Origin: Cynocephalus volans
Lineage: Eukaryota; Chordata; Mammalia; Dermoptera; Cynocephalidae
DNA: 64,000 nt
Direction: 5' to 3'
Assembly (NCBI RefSeq): GCF_027409185.1
Contig: NC_084462.1
Span: forward strand, 17,707,577-17,771,576
Position numbers and translations under genes: made by a program. Numbering within the stretch: position 1 is the first letter of the stretch; each line of letters begins with the position of its first letter. The notes beneath the pieces are model-generated. The model was not told the origin of the DNA. It saw only the letters and a program-made list of their open reading frames with translations, and did no database searches. This document shows positions 1 to 14,500 of this stretch, one piece after another.

Positions 1-429
1 GAGGTTAAAAGCCTAGGTTGGGTTATGCCCCAGTTAACTGGCTTCCAGCATCAGCCTTTCTCTGAACTAGCCTGTTATCTTGTGCAAATGGGCTTCTCCT
101 TCCAACGGACTGGTGGCTCTGAAGAAAGACCGAATGTCTGAGCAAAAAACCACTGCCACCCCCAGAAAGACAATTCAAAGCATACATTCCACTGAGGGAC
201 AGCTTGGCACATCAGCCACACGTCCACAGTTGGCCAGACTGCCATTATCACTAGAGACAAACCCACAGACTAAAGAAGCATGATAGATAATTGGCTCTCA
301 ATGAGTGTTTACTGAATAAATGAGTTAACATGAAAAAAAGATAAGAAACCTAAAAATGGAAGTTCTACTCCCAGAAATATGGAATAGACTCACTTTCCCT
401 ATTCCTCCTGTTAACTAAAAACTGGCCAT
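1..429. other. IQCE intron sequence; old L2 tail
   Basis: There is no exon here. About 180-330 resembles the 3' end of an ancient L2 (a stretch like GAGTGTTTACTGAATAAATGAG without a clean poly(A)). The next IQCE exon after the one at 5473-5543 should encode the start of the coiled-coil region, and I could not find it anywhere in bases 1-5472, so that intron leaves the window. Confidence 0.5.
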
Positions 430-3400
430 GTATGTAAAACAAACATAAGAACATTGTGAAAGGTGGAGAGAAGAAGGTCGACAGGCTGGGGAGCAGCGAA
501 CCCAAGGACTGACACAGCAGGGAGTTCTTTCAGTTTTCTTTTTGCCTTATCCTGACTGGGTGCTGGAGAAGCCAACAGCCTGCAAAAGCCAGTGGGCACA
601 AACAATAAGAGCCCCAAGTAAAGCCTCTTCTCTCTAGCCAAAAAGTCAGGAAAGGGGCAGCCTAACAAGGCAGAAAACTTATAGAATAACTGCTCTACCC
701 CCAATGAAACCAACAGAAAACACAGTGGCCCATCCTACCAGCAAAGGCTGAGTCTACCCTTGCCAGGCTACATCAAGGTGCCCCTCCCCTTCCTTGCTGG
801 GGTGGCTCCAGAGCAGACCTAGTGGGGAGTTAGGACTTTCATCACCCAGAGGTAAGGAGGCCACCCCTGCATCAGTGCAGGCCATGTGCAGAGCAGCATA
901 AGGTGGTCCTCCCCACCCAACCAGGGTGGTATCGGTAAAGACCTACTGAGGAGCCTGAACTTCTACCCTATCCAGTAGTAATGAGAAGCCCTCCCCATGT
1001 GAGTGTCAATAATGGCTGAGTGGGAAACTGGACTTCTGCCCCCACTTGACAGTAAAGAGGTGGTGTCCCCACTTCACCCACCAGAGCACTGTCAGAAGAG
1101 GCCTGCTAAATCATAAGATATAAGTAAGAGCTGGAGACTGATGACATAACACCCATAATTTCCAGCTTTCAACCAAAATCACTTTTTATATCAAAAGCCA
1201 GAAAAATCTTAATCTGCATGAGAAAAAACAATTAAGAGATGTTAAACACCAAGATGGCACAGATGTTAGAATAATCTGACAAAGACGTAAAGCAGCCATT
1301 ATAAAAATGCTTCAATAACCAATTATGGAAGACACTTGAAACTAATGAAAAAATAGTCTCAGCAAAGAAAGAGAAGATATAAAGAGCCAAATGGAAATTA
1401 TAGAACTGAAAAATATAATAACTAAAATTAAAAACTCAGTGATGGGCTCAATAGCAGAGTAGAGAGGACAAAAGAAAGAATAAGTAAACTTGTAGAGCGA
1501 AGGAAGTTACCCAGTATGAATGAGAGAAAATAGATAGGAAAAAAATGAACAAAGCTTCAGAGACTTGGGCAACTGTAATAAAAATTGGTGGGGCTGAAGA
1601 AGTATTTGAAGAAATAATGACTGAAAATTTCCCAAATTTGACAAAAAAAATGAACTTACATATTCAAGAAGCTGAGAAAACCCCATATAAGATAAACCCA
1701 AAGAAATCCACATCAAGACACACTGTAGTCAAACTTCTCTCTCTCTCTCTTTTTTTTTTTTAAAGATGACCGTTGACTTGGTGTTGTCAGCACCACACTC
1801 TCCCAAGTGAGCCACGGGCTGGCCCTAAACTTCTAAAACTAAAGACAAAGAAAAAATATTGAAAGCAGTGAGAGAAAAACAACACCTCACCTATAGGGAA
1901 AAACAATTCAAATGACAGCAAATTTCTCACCCAAAACCATGCAGGCCAGAAGAAAGTAAAAAATTTTTCAAGGGATGAAAGAAAAGAACTGTCAGTCAGT
2001 GAGAATATCCTTCAACAATGAAGGGGAAATGTCTTCTGAGAAGATATTATCAGATGTAGAAAAATGAAAAGAATTTTTCACCAGCAGATCTACTCTGAAA
2101 GAACGGCTAAAAAGTTCTCTAAACAGAATGGAAATGATAAAAGAAGGAAGGTTGGAATGTCAGGAAGAAAGAAAGAACAACAGAAAAAGTAAACATATTT
2201 TCCTTCTCTTCTTGAGTTTTCTAAATTACATTTGACGGTTGCAGCAAAAATTATAAAACTGTGGTTCTCAAGGTATATAAAGGAAAAATTTAAGACAATT
2301 TTACATAAATACAGGAGGGTAAAGGGACATAAAGGGAGGTAAGGTTTCTATTCTTTACTCAAACCGATAAAATGTCAGTATCAGTAGACTGTGATAAGTT
2401 ATGTATATGTAATACAATACCTAGTTCAACTACTAAATAAGCTACACAAATAGATATACTCAAAAACACTATAGATAAATCAAAATGGAATTCTAAAAAT
2501 GTTCAAGTAAGCTACAGTAACACAGGAAAAAGAAAACAGAGAAATGTAAAGCAAGAGAACAGAAAACAAAAAATAAAATGGGAGACACAACCCTAACCTA
2601 TCACTAATTACATTAAATGTAAACAACCTACACAAACCAATTGAAAGACAGAGACTGGCAAAGTGGTTTAAAAAACATGATCCAACCATATGCTGTTTAC
2701 AAAAAACTCATTTCAAACATAATGATACAGGTATGTTGAAAGTAAACAGAGATACCATGTAAACATTAATGAAAAGAAAGCAGGAATGGCTATATTAATA
2801 TCACATAAAGTGTACTTCAGAAAAAAGAAAATTACCAGAACAGAGAGGGACATTATATAATGATTTAAAAGGTCAATCCACCAAGAAGACATAACAGTCC
2901 TAAACATGTATGCACTAAACAACAGAGCTATAAAATATGTGAGGCAAAAACTGATAGAACTGAAAGGAGAAAAAGACAAATCCACACTTATAGTGGGATA
3001 GTTCAATACCTTCTCAACAACTGATAAAACAGCTAGACAGAAAATCAGCAAGAATATATAAGAGCTAACAACACCATTGAACAGTATCTAACTGACATTC
3101 ACAGAATGCTCTCCTCAACAACAACAGGGTACACATTCTTTTCAAATGCCTACAGAACATATTCCAAGATGGACCACACTCTGGGCCACAGAGCAAATCT
3201 CTATAAATTTAAAAGAATTGAAATGATACAGAGAGTGTTCTATAGCCACAATGCAATCAGACTAGAAGTTGTAACAGAAAAACAACAGGAAAATTTTCCA
3301 AACATTTGGAGGCAAAACAATACAATTCCAAGTAATCATGTCTCAAAGAGTTTTAAACAAACAAAAAATATATTGAACTAAATGAAAGTGAAAATACAAC

Positions 3401-3915
3401 ATGAAAAAAATTCACAGCATGTTGAAATTTATAGGACTTAGCTAAAGCAGTGCTGAGTAGAAAGAACTACTGACGCACGCAACAACTTGGAAGGATCTCA
3501 AGGGCTACCTTGAGTGAAAAAGCCAACCTCAGAAGGTTACACATGTGATTCCATTTATACAACATTACCAAAATACCAAAATTATAGAGATGGAGAAAAG
3601 ATTAATGGTTGTGAGGCGTTAGGATGGTGAGAAGAGAGGGGAGTGCACGTGACTAGAAAGGGCAGCACAAGGGACATCTCTGTGGTGATGGGACAGTTCT
3701 GCATCTCGATAGCAGTGGTGTGTATATGAATCTATACCTGTGACATGACATAGAACCACACACACACTGTACCAATGACAATTTTCTGGCTTTGATACTG
3801 TGCTACAGTAATGTAAGACATAACCATTGGGGGAAGACTGGGTGAAGGGTACAAGGGACATTTCTATACTATCTTTGCATCTTCCTGGTAATCTAATTAT
3901 TTCAAATAAGTTTTT
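430..3915 (+). mobile_element. Old L1 (L1M type), degenerate, sense to window
   Basis: The left part (430-1130) has the C-rich repeated phrases typical of L1M 5' regions. 1130-2700 resembles the ORF1-side sequence (AAGCAGCCATTATAAA, CATGCAGGCCAGAAGAAAGT). 2700-3330 resembles the ORF2 endonuclease region, and 3420-3915 a 3' UTR (ACCATTGGGGGAAGACTGGG). All reading frames are broken. The element lies antisense to IQCE in its intron. A CYN SINE interrupts it at about 1739-1826. Subfamily is not assigned; internal deletions are likely. Confidence 0.75.
1739..1826 (-). mobile_element. CYN SINE fragment (tRNA-Ile-like), minus strand
   Basis: A T-run (the inverted poly(A) tail) is followed by the reverse complement of a CYN 3' half and by the tRNA-like head ending GGGCTGGCCC. 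The flanks carry AAACTTCT at 1731-1738 and 1827-1834, a short target-site duplication. The copy is truncated or rearranged in the middle and sits inside the L1 at 430-3915. Confidence 0.85.
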
Positions 3916-3924
3916 TAAAAAATG

Positions 3925-4055
3925 GTCTATGCTTATTGATTCCTTACTATATATCAGGCACTGCACTGAAGAACTTTTATGGATTATTTTATTAAATCCA
4001 TATAATAAAATTGGTACTGTTATTATCCCCATTTTTTAATAGGAAACTGAGGCAT
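3925..4055 (-). mobile_element. MIR fragment
   Basis: The stretch from TACTATATATCAGGCACTGC to GGAAACTGAGGCA follows the inverted MIR tail and core (CTACTATGTGCCAGGCAC ... ATTATCCCCATTTTACAG). It is an ancient mammalian SINE with no TSD visible. Confidence 0.7.
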
Positions 4056-4889
4056 TGCCTACCATAAAAAAATAAATTAAACAAACAAACAAAAAACCCT
4101 ACACTGATGCTCAAGATCCCACAGCAACAGAGTACTAAAAACAAAATTCTCTTCTTTCTGAATTTGGAAGTCTGGGCTGACTTTATCCAGAAATCCATAA
4201 TGGTAAGTTGAAAAGAGTCAGCATCATTTTACCCAGAGACCCATTTCTAGCCCCAAGAAGATTCCTTCCAAGAGCACTACTGTGACAATTATTCAGAGTT
4301 TCAGGGACTCCCAGAGTTCATTTAGTACAGTCTTCCAACCAAAATGAGAATTCTCTCTATAATATCCCTGACAGGTAGTTGTCTGACCTTTGCTTAAAAT
4401 CTCTAAGGACAGGGAGTATACTTATTCCTCAGGCAGCACTTTCACTGTTAGAAAGCTCTTGTGGTTAGAGCATTCTTCTCATGTGACTTAAAATCCGAAT
4501 GTTCCCTCCGGACCAAAAGAGGACTCTGCCTTTTACATAATGGCCTACACCAGTTTGTCCTAGTGTCTTCCTGTGCTCCTCCAGTGAGACAGCTTCCAGA
4601 CTCCTCACCATGTTCTGGGCATGACAGCTGCCAAATGTCCTGCTTAACCTCTGGTGGCCTGACTGAACACAGTCCTTCAGATGCAGCTCAACTGGCAGGG
4701 ATACTAGGTCTATAAACAGACTAAAATTACAGAAGAAAATGAACCCAGATAATTTCTCCAGGGGCACAAAAATATTTATGGATATTAAAAACCAGTGTGA
4801 TAATAGTGGTGGTGGTCAGCATGATGATATATTTCAGTGCAATTTACACCTTAGTGAATGGAAGAGAGAATGGGGTAATAAGAAGAGTC

Positions 4890-5095
4890 ATGACTTTGGG
4901 AGGCAGGTGACTGAATCCTGATTCTGCTACTGGTTAATACTGGAGAGATGACCAATCTCTCTGAGCCTGAAATGCATCACTAGATAATAGCTGTAACAAC
5001 TGGCCCTGCCTATCTCACAGAGCTTCTGTAGAGATCAACTGAGAAAGGCATGTGAAATGTCTTGATAACACTAAAGTATTTCAAGAATGGAAGGT
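4890..5095 (+). mobile_element. MIR fragment
   Basis: The order of phrases (a cysteine-tRNA-like head at TGAATCCTGATTCTGCTACT, then GACCAATCTCTCTGAGCCT, then a degenerate tail) is that of a forward MIR. It lies in the IQCE intron and is heavily diverged. Confidence 0.65.
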
Positions 5096-5472
5096 TACTG
5101 ACAATGCTAAATGACCTTATCATAATATCAAATTTCAGGATGCAAAGGGACTCTGAAGTTAATCCAGTCCTTACTCAGTCTTCTCCAATATGCTAGAGGA
5201 GTAGTGCAAGACAGAATATAAACTTTTCTTATTTTATATACTGATGTTACATAAAACCACGTTGCCTTTTATGTAGCTGGTGCTACAGGCCTTTATGTAA
5301 CCAGGGTTACCCAGCTCCTAAGGCACCAGGCCAGGGTTCAAACTCAGGTGTGGCCCTAAAGCTCATGTTCTTTCTATATGGATACATCCCAGCACAGATG
5401 CTCATTTTTTAATCCATTGTTATAGAAGGCTTTTACTATTTAAAACCAATAAAGAACAGATAGAAACACTAC

Positions 5473-5543
5473 CTTCTTCAACTCAATAATCTCGTCATAC
5501 ATATCTTCTTTCTCTCTGTAGACAAGAATCCCAGGGACATGAC
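5473..5543 (-). CDS. IQCE: IQCE coding exon 6
   Basis: The acceptor TTCTCTAG precedes base 5543, and the donor GTAGTG follows base 5473. The 71 nt complete a Gly codon and encode [20 protein letters not shown] plus LKK, residues 132-155, ending in phase 0. The acidic/aliphatic heptad-like end (YDEIIELKK) is the beginning of the coiled coil. Confidence 0.93.
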
Positions 5544-8500
5544 CTAGAGAACGATACAGAAATCTCTTAAAAGGTTATCTGAACAGTAGAATGGATTCTT
5601 GGCTACACCTTAAGGAAAACCTGGAAGTTAATAAAATTATCTTTTAAAAAATGAGAGAAAATAAAAAAAAGAGCAAAGAATTTCAATGTTTTCAGCTTGA
5701 TCGTAATAACACTTTCCCAAAAAGCAAGGAAACCAAAAATGGTAGTGATATAGAAAGATGAAGCAAAAGAAAAATAAAGATGTAAACACAGAGTTTAAGT
5801 ACAGTCATGCACCATATAAGGACCTTTTGGTCAACGATAAACCACATGTACAGCAGTGGTCCCATAAGACTGTAATGGCTATACCATATAGCCGAGGTGT
5901 GTACATAGGCTATACCATCTAGGTGTGTGTAAGTATACTCTATGATGTTCACACAATGACAAAATTGCCTGATGATGCATTTCTCAGAACGTATCCATTG
6001 TTAAACAATGCATGACTGCATAGTAAAAGAATTAAAGAAGGAAGTTGCAAAAGGAGAAGTGATACGTTTAGATTTTAAATAGCAAACAGAACCCAAACCA
6101 GAGACAAAAAATGCACACAGCATCTCAATACCTATTCCAATGAAAAGCAGTAAAGTTTTACTTTGGTTTTAATATGATACATAATATATTAGGAATCTAA
6201 AATATTTAAGACTAAATATAAACTCTAACCAGTAAAAGCAGGAAGGTAATCAACTCTTGGGGTACAGTGAGAAGGTGGAAGCTGTTTTTCCTTATGGAGG
6301 TCTGCAAGAAGAGGCTACATAAAAAACACACGGATAAAGGCTAGAGAGGAATACAGAAAAATTAAAACAAACAGATTGTTTTTGTTGAGATTCAGACTTT
6401 TTATTATTATTTGCAATTTATTTTCTGTTTCTAATATTGTTTATATAATAAATTTAAATAAGACCCTAAATTTAAGGAGGTAGGCACAATTGAAGCCTGG
6501 CAAGATGTTACTATATACACTATAAAAGCTACTTTCTAAGAGGGCAGAATGGACTTTCACAAGTCACTGTCCTCACGATATTCCAAAATGTCCTACTGAT
6601 GGAGCTTGTACATGAAGCCAAAAATCTCACTGTGACAAAGGACACCTCAAATCCAAAAGATTTTCCTTTCTGTGTTTCCTCAGTCATGACCTTGTCAGCA
6701 TCAACATGCTCACCATTGCTGGCAGAACGCCTGAGATTTGACCTCTTCATTCTTAAAGCTTCTGTCAGGTAGTCGGGAGTGCTGCTTGGGGGGTTGGTCC
6801 ATGCATGCTCCAGGGTGAAGTTTGATTTCAGGGGTTGGGTCAGACTTCCTGGTTTGAATGTGCATGGATTTAATATGATTTATTGATTTAAAAAGGTACA
6901 AGTAAACACAGTCGAGGGTTGTGTTTCTAATAATCATCCTTCCTGGGTTGAAGAAAGCTAAAGTCACCCAGCAGATACCCAGCAGTCACTGCTGTGCTGA
7001 TAAATATTTAACAACCAGCTCTCAAAAAACAAATTGATAAAGCCCTGATTTGTAGCATTTGCCCATTTCCACCATAAAAATATTCCCACCACATCCAATT
7101 TCAAGCTGCCAGTATGACACTGACCAGCTCACAAAACTCCCCAAAATGTAAGAGTTGGCTCTTGCAAGCCAGTAGGAGCTGGGTCTAACACACCACTGCT
7201 GGCATCATGAGAGCAAAAGAAGCTAAAGCATCACTTTTGTGAAACCACGGAAAACACAATTATACCTGATGCAAAAACCATGATGCGCATACTCAACGTC
7301 TTTGAGAAGATTAAAAATAATGTAATTCAAACAAGTAATATTAAAAACTCTAGTCTCAAATCATCCTTTGCAATTTCTAAAACTCCTCTCAAGCAAGCAA
7401 GGCCTCATTGGAGCAACCACATACCTTGTTTAGAAGTTCCCAGCCACAGCTTCTGTGGGGTTAAGGACGTTCTGCTACCCAGAGGCATGCCCCCTGCTGT
7501 CCTGAGAGATCTCCAGGATGCTACTTTTCTCGGCTTGGAGTGATAAGGTGACTCTAAAAAGCCAACACATGGTTTCAGAGTCCCAAAATATCAATGCCCC
7601 TCAACATATGTGCTTTGGAAAGACAAAAATAGTAAACTAAAATATTCACAAGGGTATGATGACTCTGGATAAAAACATTCTGGCAAAAATTTTAAAAAAT
7701 ACAGTTATTTTATACACAGGCACACACACATACGTTTCTTTGTAAATTTTTATTATAAAGAAATAACATAATGGGAAATTTTAAATCAAAATATGAATAA
7801 TTCTGCCAATGTTATAATATTTCATTTCCCATCCAATTTTTTCAGATAGGTATATATTTTTACATAGTCCCAATCACAGTGAACATATAATTTTGTATCT
7901 TATATATTTAACATTGTAAATGTTTTTTCATGTTGGTACATAATGACATAGCAATGTTTAGAATTTAATATATAAAATATCTAGAAGAAATAAAAATTAT
8001 AAATTTCCAGGGCACTTTTTATTTTGTTATAGAAACCAAAGAAACATTTTAAAATTCGTTTTTATCTGGGATTTCGCCTCTTTAATTATGTAAAATATGA
8101 CAAATTTATGCAAAAACTAAGGCACTCATAAAACATTCTTATATATCTTAACAAAATTTATATCTGTAGAAGGTCCTGAACACTTAAGTCTAATATATTT
8201 AAATTGTTTAAATTTCTAAGTTTTTTCCATGGCTTCACATTTATGGAAAATCTCCCATTATAATTGAGAACAAGGGAACAAAGACACACAAGACCTTGCA
8301 TTTTCACTCATCCCACCTCCGAGATACTCTGAAGGCCTTCCAAACTTTAAATATTCATTTACGCTGTCATTTATAAATTCATGATTTAAAAAAAAAGCAC
8401 CACAAACTACATTTCCCTCCTGAATATATGTGGATTTATCACGAACAGTAAGGATTCCTCAGGAAAACGTGTGTGCAGATGGGCAAAAGCTGCGAAGGAA

Positions 8501-11500
8501 GAAGAAAAAAAATGAGAATAGGATGGTGGAAATATGGTGGTGTTTGAAACTGCCTGGAAAATCACCAGCTCTGAAAGACTGGAAACCTCATCGCCTGCCT
8601 CCTCTTCCTCGCTGAGCGGCTAGGAGGATGACAAACCTCAGAACACTTTGGAAACTACAAACCTATATGCAAATTGACTAGGCACCCAAGAAAAACATTT
8701 ATTAAGTGAACAGGATGGACACGGTCCCTACTCTCATAGCATTTGAAATGCAGACAAAAAAAGAGGTCCTGAGTGAGTGTTATGAGGACGTGGGAAGCAG
8801 GTGACAGGGCTAGCCCTGGTCTAGGAGCCAGGCCTGTGTCCCTGAGGAAGCAAGACTGGAGCTGAGATCTGGGGAACAGCGTGAGAGGGCTAAGTGAGCT
8901 TCATGCAAAGGGAGAGGAAGGAATATGGCCAGGCTGAGAGCAAGGCTCTGAGGAACAGCATGAGAGCACTGGATCTGGAGGGCCCCAGAAGGCGGCATGG
9001 CTGCAGGGTGAAGGCAGGCAGCCGATCTGCCAGGCTCAGGCTCTGGCCACTCTACGTGCCAGGAAAACAATTCTGACATCTACAGAAATCAAGATAAACA
9101 TAACTGGATTACTATTTTCAAGTGTTGGATTACTATTTTCAGCACTTGAAATTCATGACTTTCAGTAAATGAAAGATGAGTAAATATTTACCTTAGTTGC
9201 CTTCAAACTAAAAAGGATATGGACAAAATGGTTCTAAAATGAAAAGGTTTAAAGCACAACCATCCACACTTTTGCTTTATATCAATTCTCAATTTCTCCA
9301 TAGAAGGAGAGTGAGGACATCAAAAATCCAAACTAGTAGACGATGTATTTCTAATGTTCATATTTATTTGTAATATATAACATGCATTCTTTTCATTACA
9401 GGAATTTACCTTTCTAATTACATTTTCCTTAGGCTAATAGGAAAGTTCATTTGTATTCTTTGAGTGTGTCATATATATAACTCAATATATTTGAAATATA
9501 TGATAAATGTATATAAAAATATACACACACATATACAGATGATAAGTCAAGGAAGGCCACAGGTTTTTGGGTAGCAAAAAGCAGTCAGTCTAGGATTTAC
9601 AGTTTGTCATAAACACATTTGTAAACGTAAGATAGGCATATGGATCACTGTGCACTAGAGCGATGTTAGAACGACAGAGACAAAATGAGAGGCCTCACAG
9701 CCATCTGTACTAACCCCATCTCTACAATGTCCTCCCGGACAGGCAGCTGCCTCCTCGGCCACTGCCAAGGAAGGTGGACAAAGCTGCCCTCTTCCTGCTG
9801 AGGATGAGGAAGGGAATAATCCTGGCAGCAAAATAAGCCTGGGTAATTCCAAAAGGAAAAAAAAGCAAACTTTCCATCTGTCTTGAAACGTTTATACTTT
9901 CTCAGTACAGGACCCACATGAGCAGCTTTGACTCTTAAGGAACAAATCCGAGGTTAAAAAAATCCTCTGACTCTGGCAGCGTTCTGAATAGTTAAGCAAT
10001 TTGGGAGAAAGCAACAGAAAGAGAAAACAAAAGGCCAGAAAGCACTGTGTCTTGTAGAAGGCTCTGTGGGACGGTGGCTGGGGCCTTCTCGGGAGCCTCA
10101 GCCCCAAAGACGGGCTTGTAGCTCTAGGACAGGCGGGATTGCAGGACTGCATGCTCCTGAGAGCCCAATATAAACAGGGCCAAACCGGCTGAAGTGCTGT
10201 GTCTCAACTATCTTAACAATACAAAGAAGAAAACATCCTTCATCTTTCTCCCAGGACACCAGGGAAGGGCAGCTTTTAAAAAACAGTTCAGAGTTAAAAT
10301 GTGGAAATGAGAGGGAAAGAGAGGCCTGGTCATACTTACTTGGTGATGTGGGTGGGGGTTTGTGGAAACTTTTCCTTTTTGCTTTCTGAAAGAAAGAAGA
10401 AACAATGTAAAGAATGATGGGCTTTCTTGAGCTAGCAAAGTGGTCCCAATCGTGAAACACAGACAGGTTCAGAATGCGTCAGCAATAGTGTAAGAGCGAG
10501 ACAGGAAATGAACACAGCTGAGACATAAGCAGAGTTGGAGCAGAGGAAGAAATGCAGGGCCCAGGTGGCTGACCCCAGGACACTGCAATCCGTTTAGTGC
10601 TCGAGGCTGAGCTCGGACACCATGGAGCCCTCCCGGCACGAGTTCTAATCACAGAAAACCAAAGGGCCGGGTGTTAACATTCAGATTGAAGATCCCATGG
10701 CAAATGGCATACCTTCTCCCACCCAAACTGTCATAGCCATCTCTGGAGCACGGGTGCTCCACTCAGGTAGAGTTAGCAAGATGAAACCCTTGTAAGTAAG
10801 TCAACTGCAAATCCCATTAAGGAATTAAAGTCCAGTGAGGGAACGACCCTGTCTGAAAGACTATGTCCCACGACAAGCAAGATGCCAAATGCAGAGCTGG
10901 GTACAAACTTGGTTCTACTACTTACTAGTTCTGTGGCCTGGGAAAATGACACAACCCTTCCAAACCTTATATTCCTCATCTGCTTTGCACTAGACCAAGA
11001 AGGTAATCGTATTATGGCCAATTCTCTTACTTCCTCTCTAGCTGAAACAATGAATTCTACATTCTGTGCAGGCTGAATTTTATCTGGGGGTTTGATTTTA
11101 GATTCCTACTCCTCCAGGGAGTATCTTGGGCCAATGTCCTCAGTGATGTGGAGGGAAAATCTTTAATTTGACAATGGACCCATGAAGCTCCCCCTTGCAT
11201 CCATAGAGCTAAAGTAGAATAGAGATTTGCTGGTGTGCTGTGGTTTTGCTAGAATTGTGTGTGGTAAGACATACTTCTTTTGCTTATCCACTATAAGAGC
11301 AATTAGCAGGCTTCATTTTCTACCCAGCACAGCTTGTCAAACAAACCCAGAGAGACCAGGTTGGGGGCCACAGTGTGCCACTGGACCTAACCACTGTTGC
11401 TGCCCGCACTCCCTTCCAGGCTGGCTCCCCATGCTCCAGAGACTGGCTGTCAGGCCAGGCTATCACTCAGCTCTGCAGTGCAGCTGCCACAGGACTGCAT

Positions 11501-14500
11501 CACCCAGAGCTCCTCTTCCTCCCTCGTGTGTAGGATTGGGGGGCTGGAGGGTGCAAGCCAAAACCACATGCAGGACAGAAACTAGCAATCTGCTTCAAGT
11601 GAACCCTGCTCAGGTTTAATTTATGGATGTAAGTTTTAAAATGGTAATCACAATTATTTAACTCCAACTTAGGGATTGAAACTTTTCAAACACCAAGCAG
11701 CATTTAGAATTTGTCTTCCATCTCTAAACACACTTGTGGAGAATGACCTATTTTACATGTATAAGTAACATCTGTAAGGGCAAAATAACCAGCACCAGAA
11801 TAAACTGCTGCCTCCTAATTACACTCACCGTCTCAAAGTCAGAGTCAAAGGTAACTGCAGATAGACTGTCATCTCCCTGGAAGAAGAGATGCAAACATTG
11901 TAACTTTAAGGCACCTGCTTGGTTTCCAATAGTCAGATATACCACGTGAAAGTAGCCCATCCAAAGCTGCTGAAACAGAAACCCAATGAATCCAATTCAA
12001 AGTAAACTTGGGACATTTCAGTCGGGCAGCAGCCAGTTTGCTCAGTCTCACTGGAAGGAGAGGGTGTAAGGAAACAAAACAAAAACCCCACCTGCCAGGG
12101 ACACTCCATGTCTGCAAATCTGGCAACACTATTTTCCACAGAATTGCCATGTACTTTTGATAGAGAAACAGTTCTTGATAAAAATATTTCATTTTTCACA
12201 TTGTTTAAATGTTCTACCTCTTACTCATCTTTGCATCAAAGCACAATGAATCTGCAACTGTTTCCTGGTAAGAACAAGTCAAAGTCATTTTTTAAAAAAC
12301 ATACTTATTAATACATGCTTCATGAGTTGAAAAGACATTTGGGCTTATTAAGGTTCCTGCCTTCTTATTCCAGTTACTTTGCCCTGGCCTAGGAAGTGAA
12401 ATAAAAGTTGCACCATCTAATCTCAGTACTAGGATGCCAAGGAGAAAAGAGAACTTTCTGTGTTAACTCACTCAGGTTTGAATCCTAAAAAAGAGAGAAA
12501 GCAGAAAATGTTTAAAACTCTTTTCAGAATATTGTACAGGTGATTTTTAATGTTGATACTGGAAGTTAGGACAGAATGTCCCTATTATGAACCAATAATG
12601 CTATACCTGAGTGGTGAAAGTAATTACATTTCAGCAATCTGTCCCTGGTATAGTTGAATCCACATAGTATCATAATGAGACTTCCCTGCATTCTGAAAAG
12701 CAGACATATTTTCTACAAGGTTAACAGTACATTAAGCAACAATTTTGCTAGCAGTTTGAAATTTTATTAGAAATATATGGCCCCCCTATAACATGGATAT
12801 GGTGCAACTGTAATTATTTGGTACTCTTAAACTGCATTCCTCTTAAACATGGAGAGCCTAGATTAAAAGTGCAGTGTGACTTGATTTGGGGGGCAAAGGG
12901 AAGATACTGCATTCCAAATAAACAGAATTGATGGGCCGACCCCATGGCACACTCGGGAGAGTGCAGCGCTGGGAGCGCAGCAGCGCTCCCGCCGCGGGTT
13001 TGGATCCTATATAGGGATGGCCGGTGCGCTCACTGGCTGAGCATGGTGCGGCTGGTCACAAAAAAGACAAACAAACAAACAAACAAACAAAAAAAACCCC
13101 ACAAATAAACAGAATTGTTTAAAAAATCAGCCACTGACTTATTAGATTTTTGATGCCATTAAACAGGTGATATTTTAAGGTATAAACAGCATATGAGAAT
13201 TATAGAGAGAAGTTTTCATTTAACGAAGTATATTAAAATGACATACAAAATTTAAGAAGGAAGACGAGAAATTAGATATACATATTAAGTGGAATATCAG
13301 AAAAGCCAAGTCGATAGCCTGCGTTTTAGGCATCATAAAGGATGTAACTACCAATAACCAATGAGAACCTGCTGAAAACTGCTGAGAAAAGTAGCAACGT
13401 TTTTTGTAAATACTTTTCATTATTACATGCTCTGAATAAAGTCTTGAAAACTTTCTCAATGACTTGATATTTCAACTAAGGAATGAGATTTTATGTGTAG
13501 TGAACAAAATAAAGTGATCTTATCCTCACTACTGTTTTCTCCCCCAATCAGTCCCCTTCAAACTTTGCTACTCTCCAGCCTGCCAGTTATAAGGGACAGA
13601 AGAAGTAAAATACAGTAAATATCTGAAATCACAGAACAGCCCAAGGATCCACCCCTTTAGTCAGCAGCATGCGACCATGCACAATTTTCAAACAAACAAG
13701 CAAAAAACCACATTAATGGCCAATTCATTCTACCTTCTTCAAGTACTATCCAAGGCGGCCACATATTTCTACGCTAAATTAAATTCATTTATCCTGTGTC
13801 AGGAATCTGTGGGGCATTGGCTGACCAGCAGTCAGCTGTGGGAGAATCCAAGAAGACCTGGATTAGCAACTTGGCTCCACACCAGCTGTGTGATGTTGGT
13901 CACACCCTCTGAGTCTCAGCTTCTGCATCTATCCAAGGAAAACACATTCTCCTTCCTCACTTTTAAAAGCATTAAAAAAAAAAAGTGTGTGTATATATGC
14001 ACGTGTGTGTGTGCATACATATATACATATATACACACACTAATTAAAACACTGAGAAAAAAAGACATAGAGTATCCAAAAAGAGATCCAGAAACATGGG
14101 AATTCATATATGATAAAAGTGTGAAGGAATGAATTAATCTAGGAGGGTGTTTTCCAGAATGGTGGGGTGAGGAGCTTGGAGGACCGTATCCTCAACAAAC
14201 AACTATTTAACAGAGAAAATTATAACCAATAATTAATTTGAAGTTTCTGGAAATTGACCTAAAGGCGTAGAGTGATGAAGAAAGATTAATTCAAGAAAAT
14301 CTACAAAATCTGGGTAAGAACTGTGAGAATAAGCAGCATATGAGCCATGACTGCTCCATAGTAGCAGAAAGCAGCAGGCAGAGCAATCAATATTTAACAA
14401 AGCCCAAAAGAGCCTTCCTCGGGTCAAAGCCAACCTCAAGGAGCAGGGAGGCTGCCTGTAGGAAGCCACTTAAGAACAGAACATGGGGTGGACTTGGAAA

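Noticed and set aside
2480..3051. Minus-strand hydrophobic open frames that look like membrane proteins
   Set aside because: They are the complement of A-rich L1 ORF2 sequence; T-rich antisense always reads Phe/Leu/Ile.
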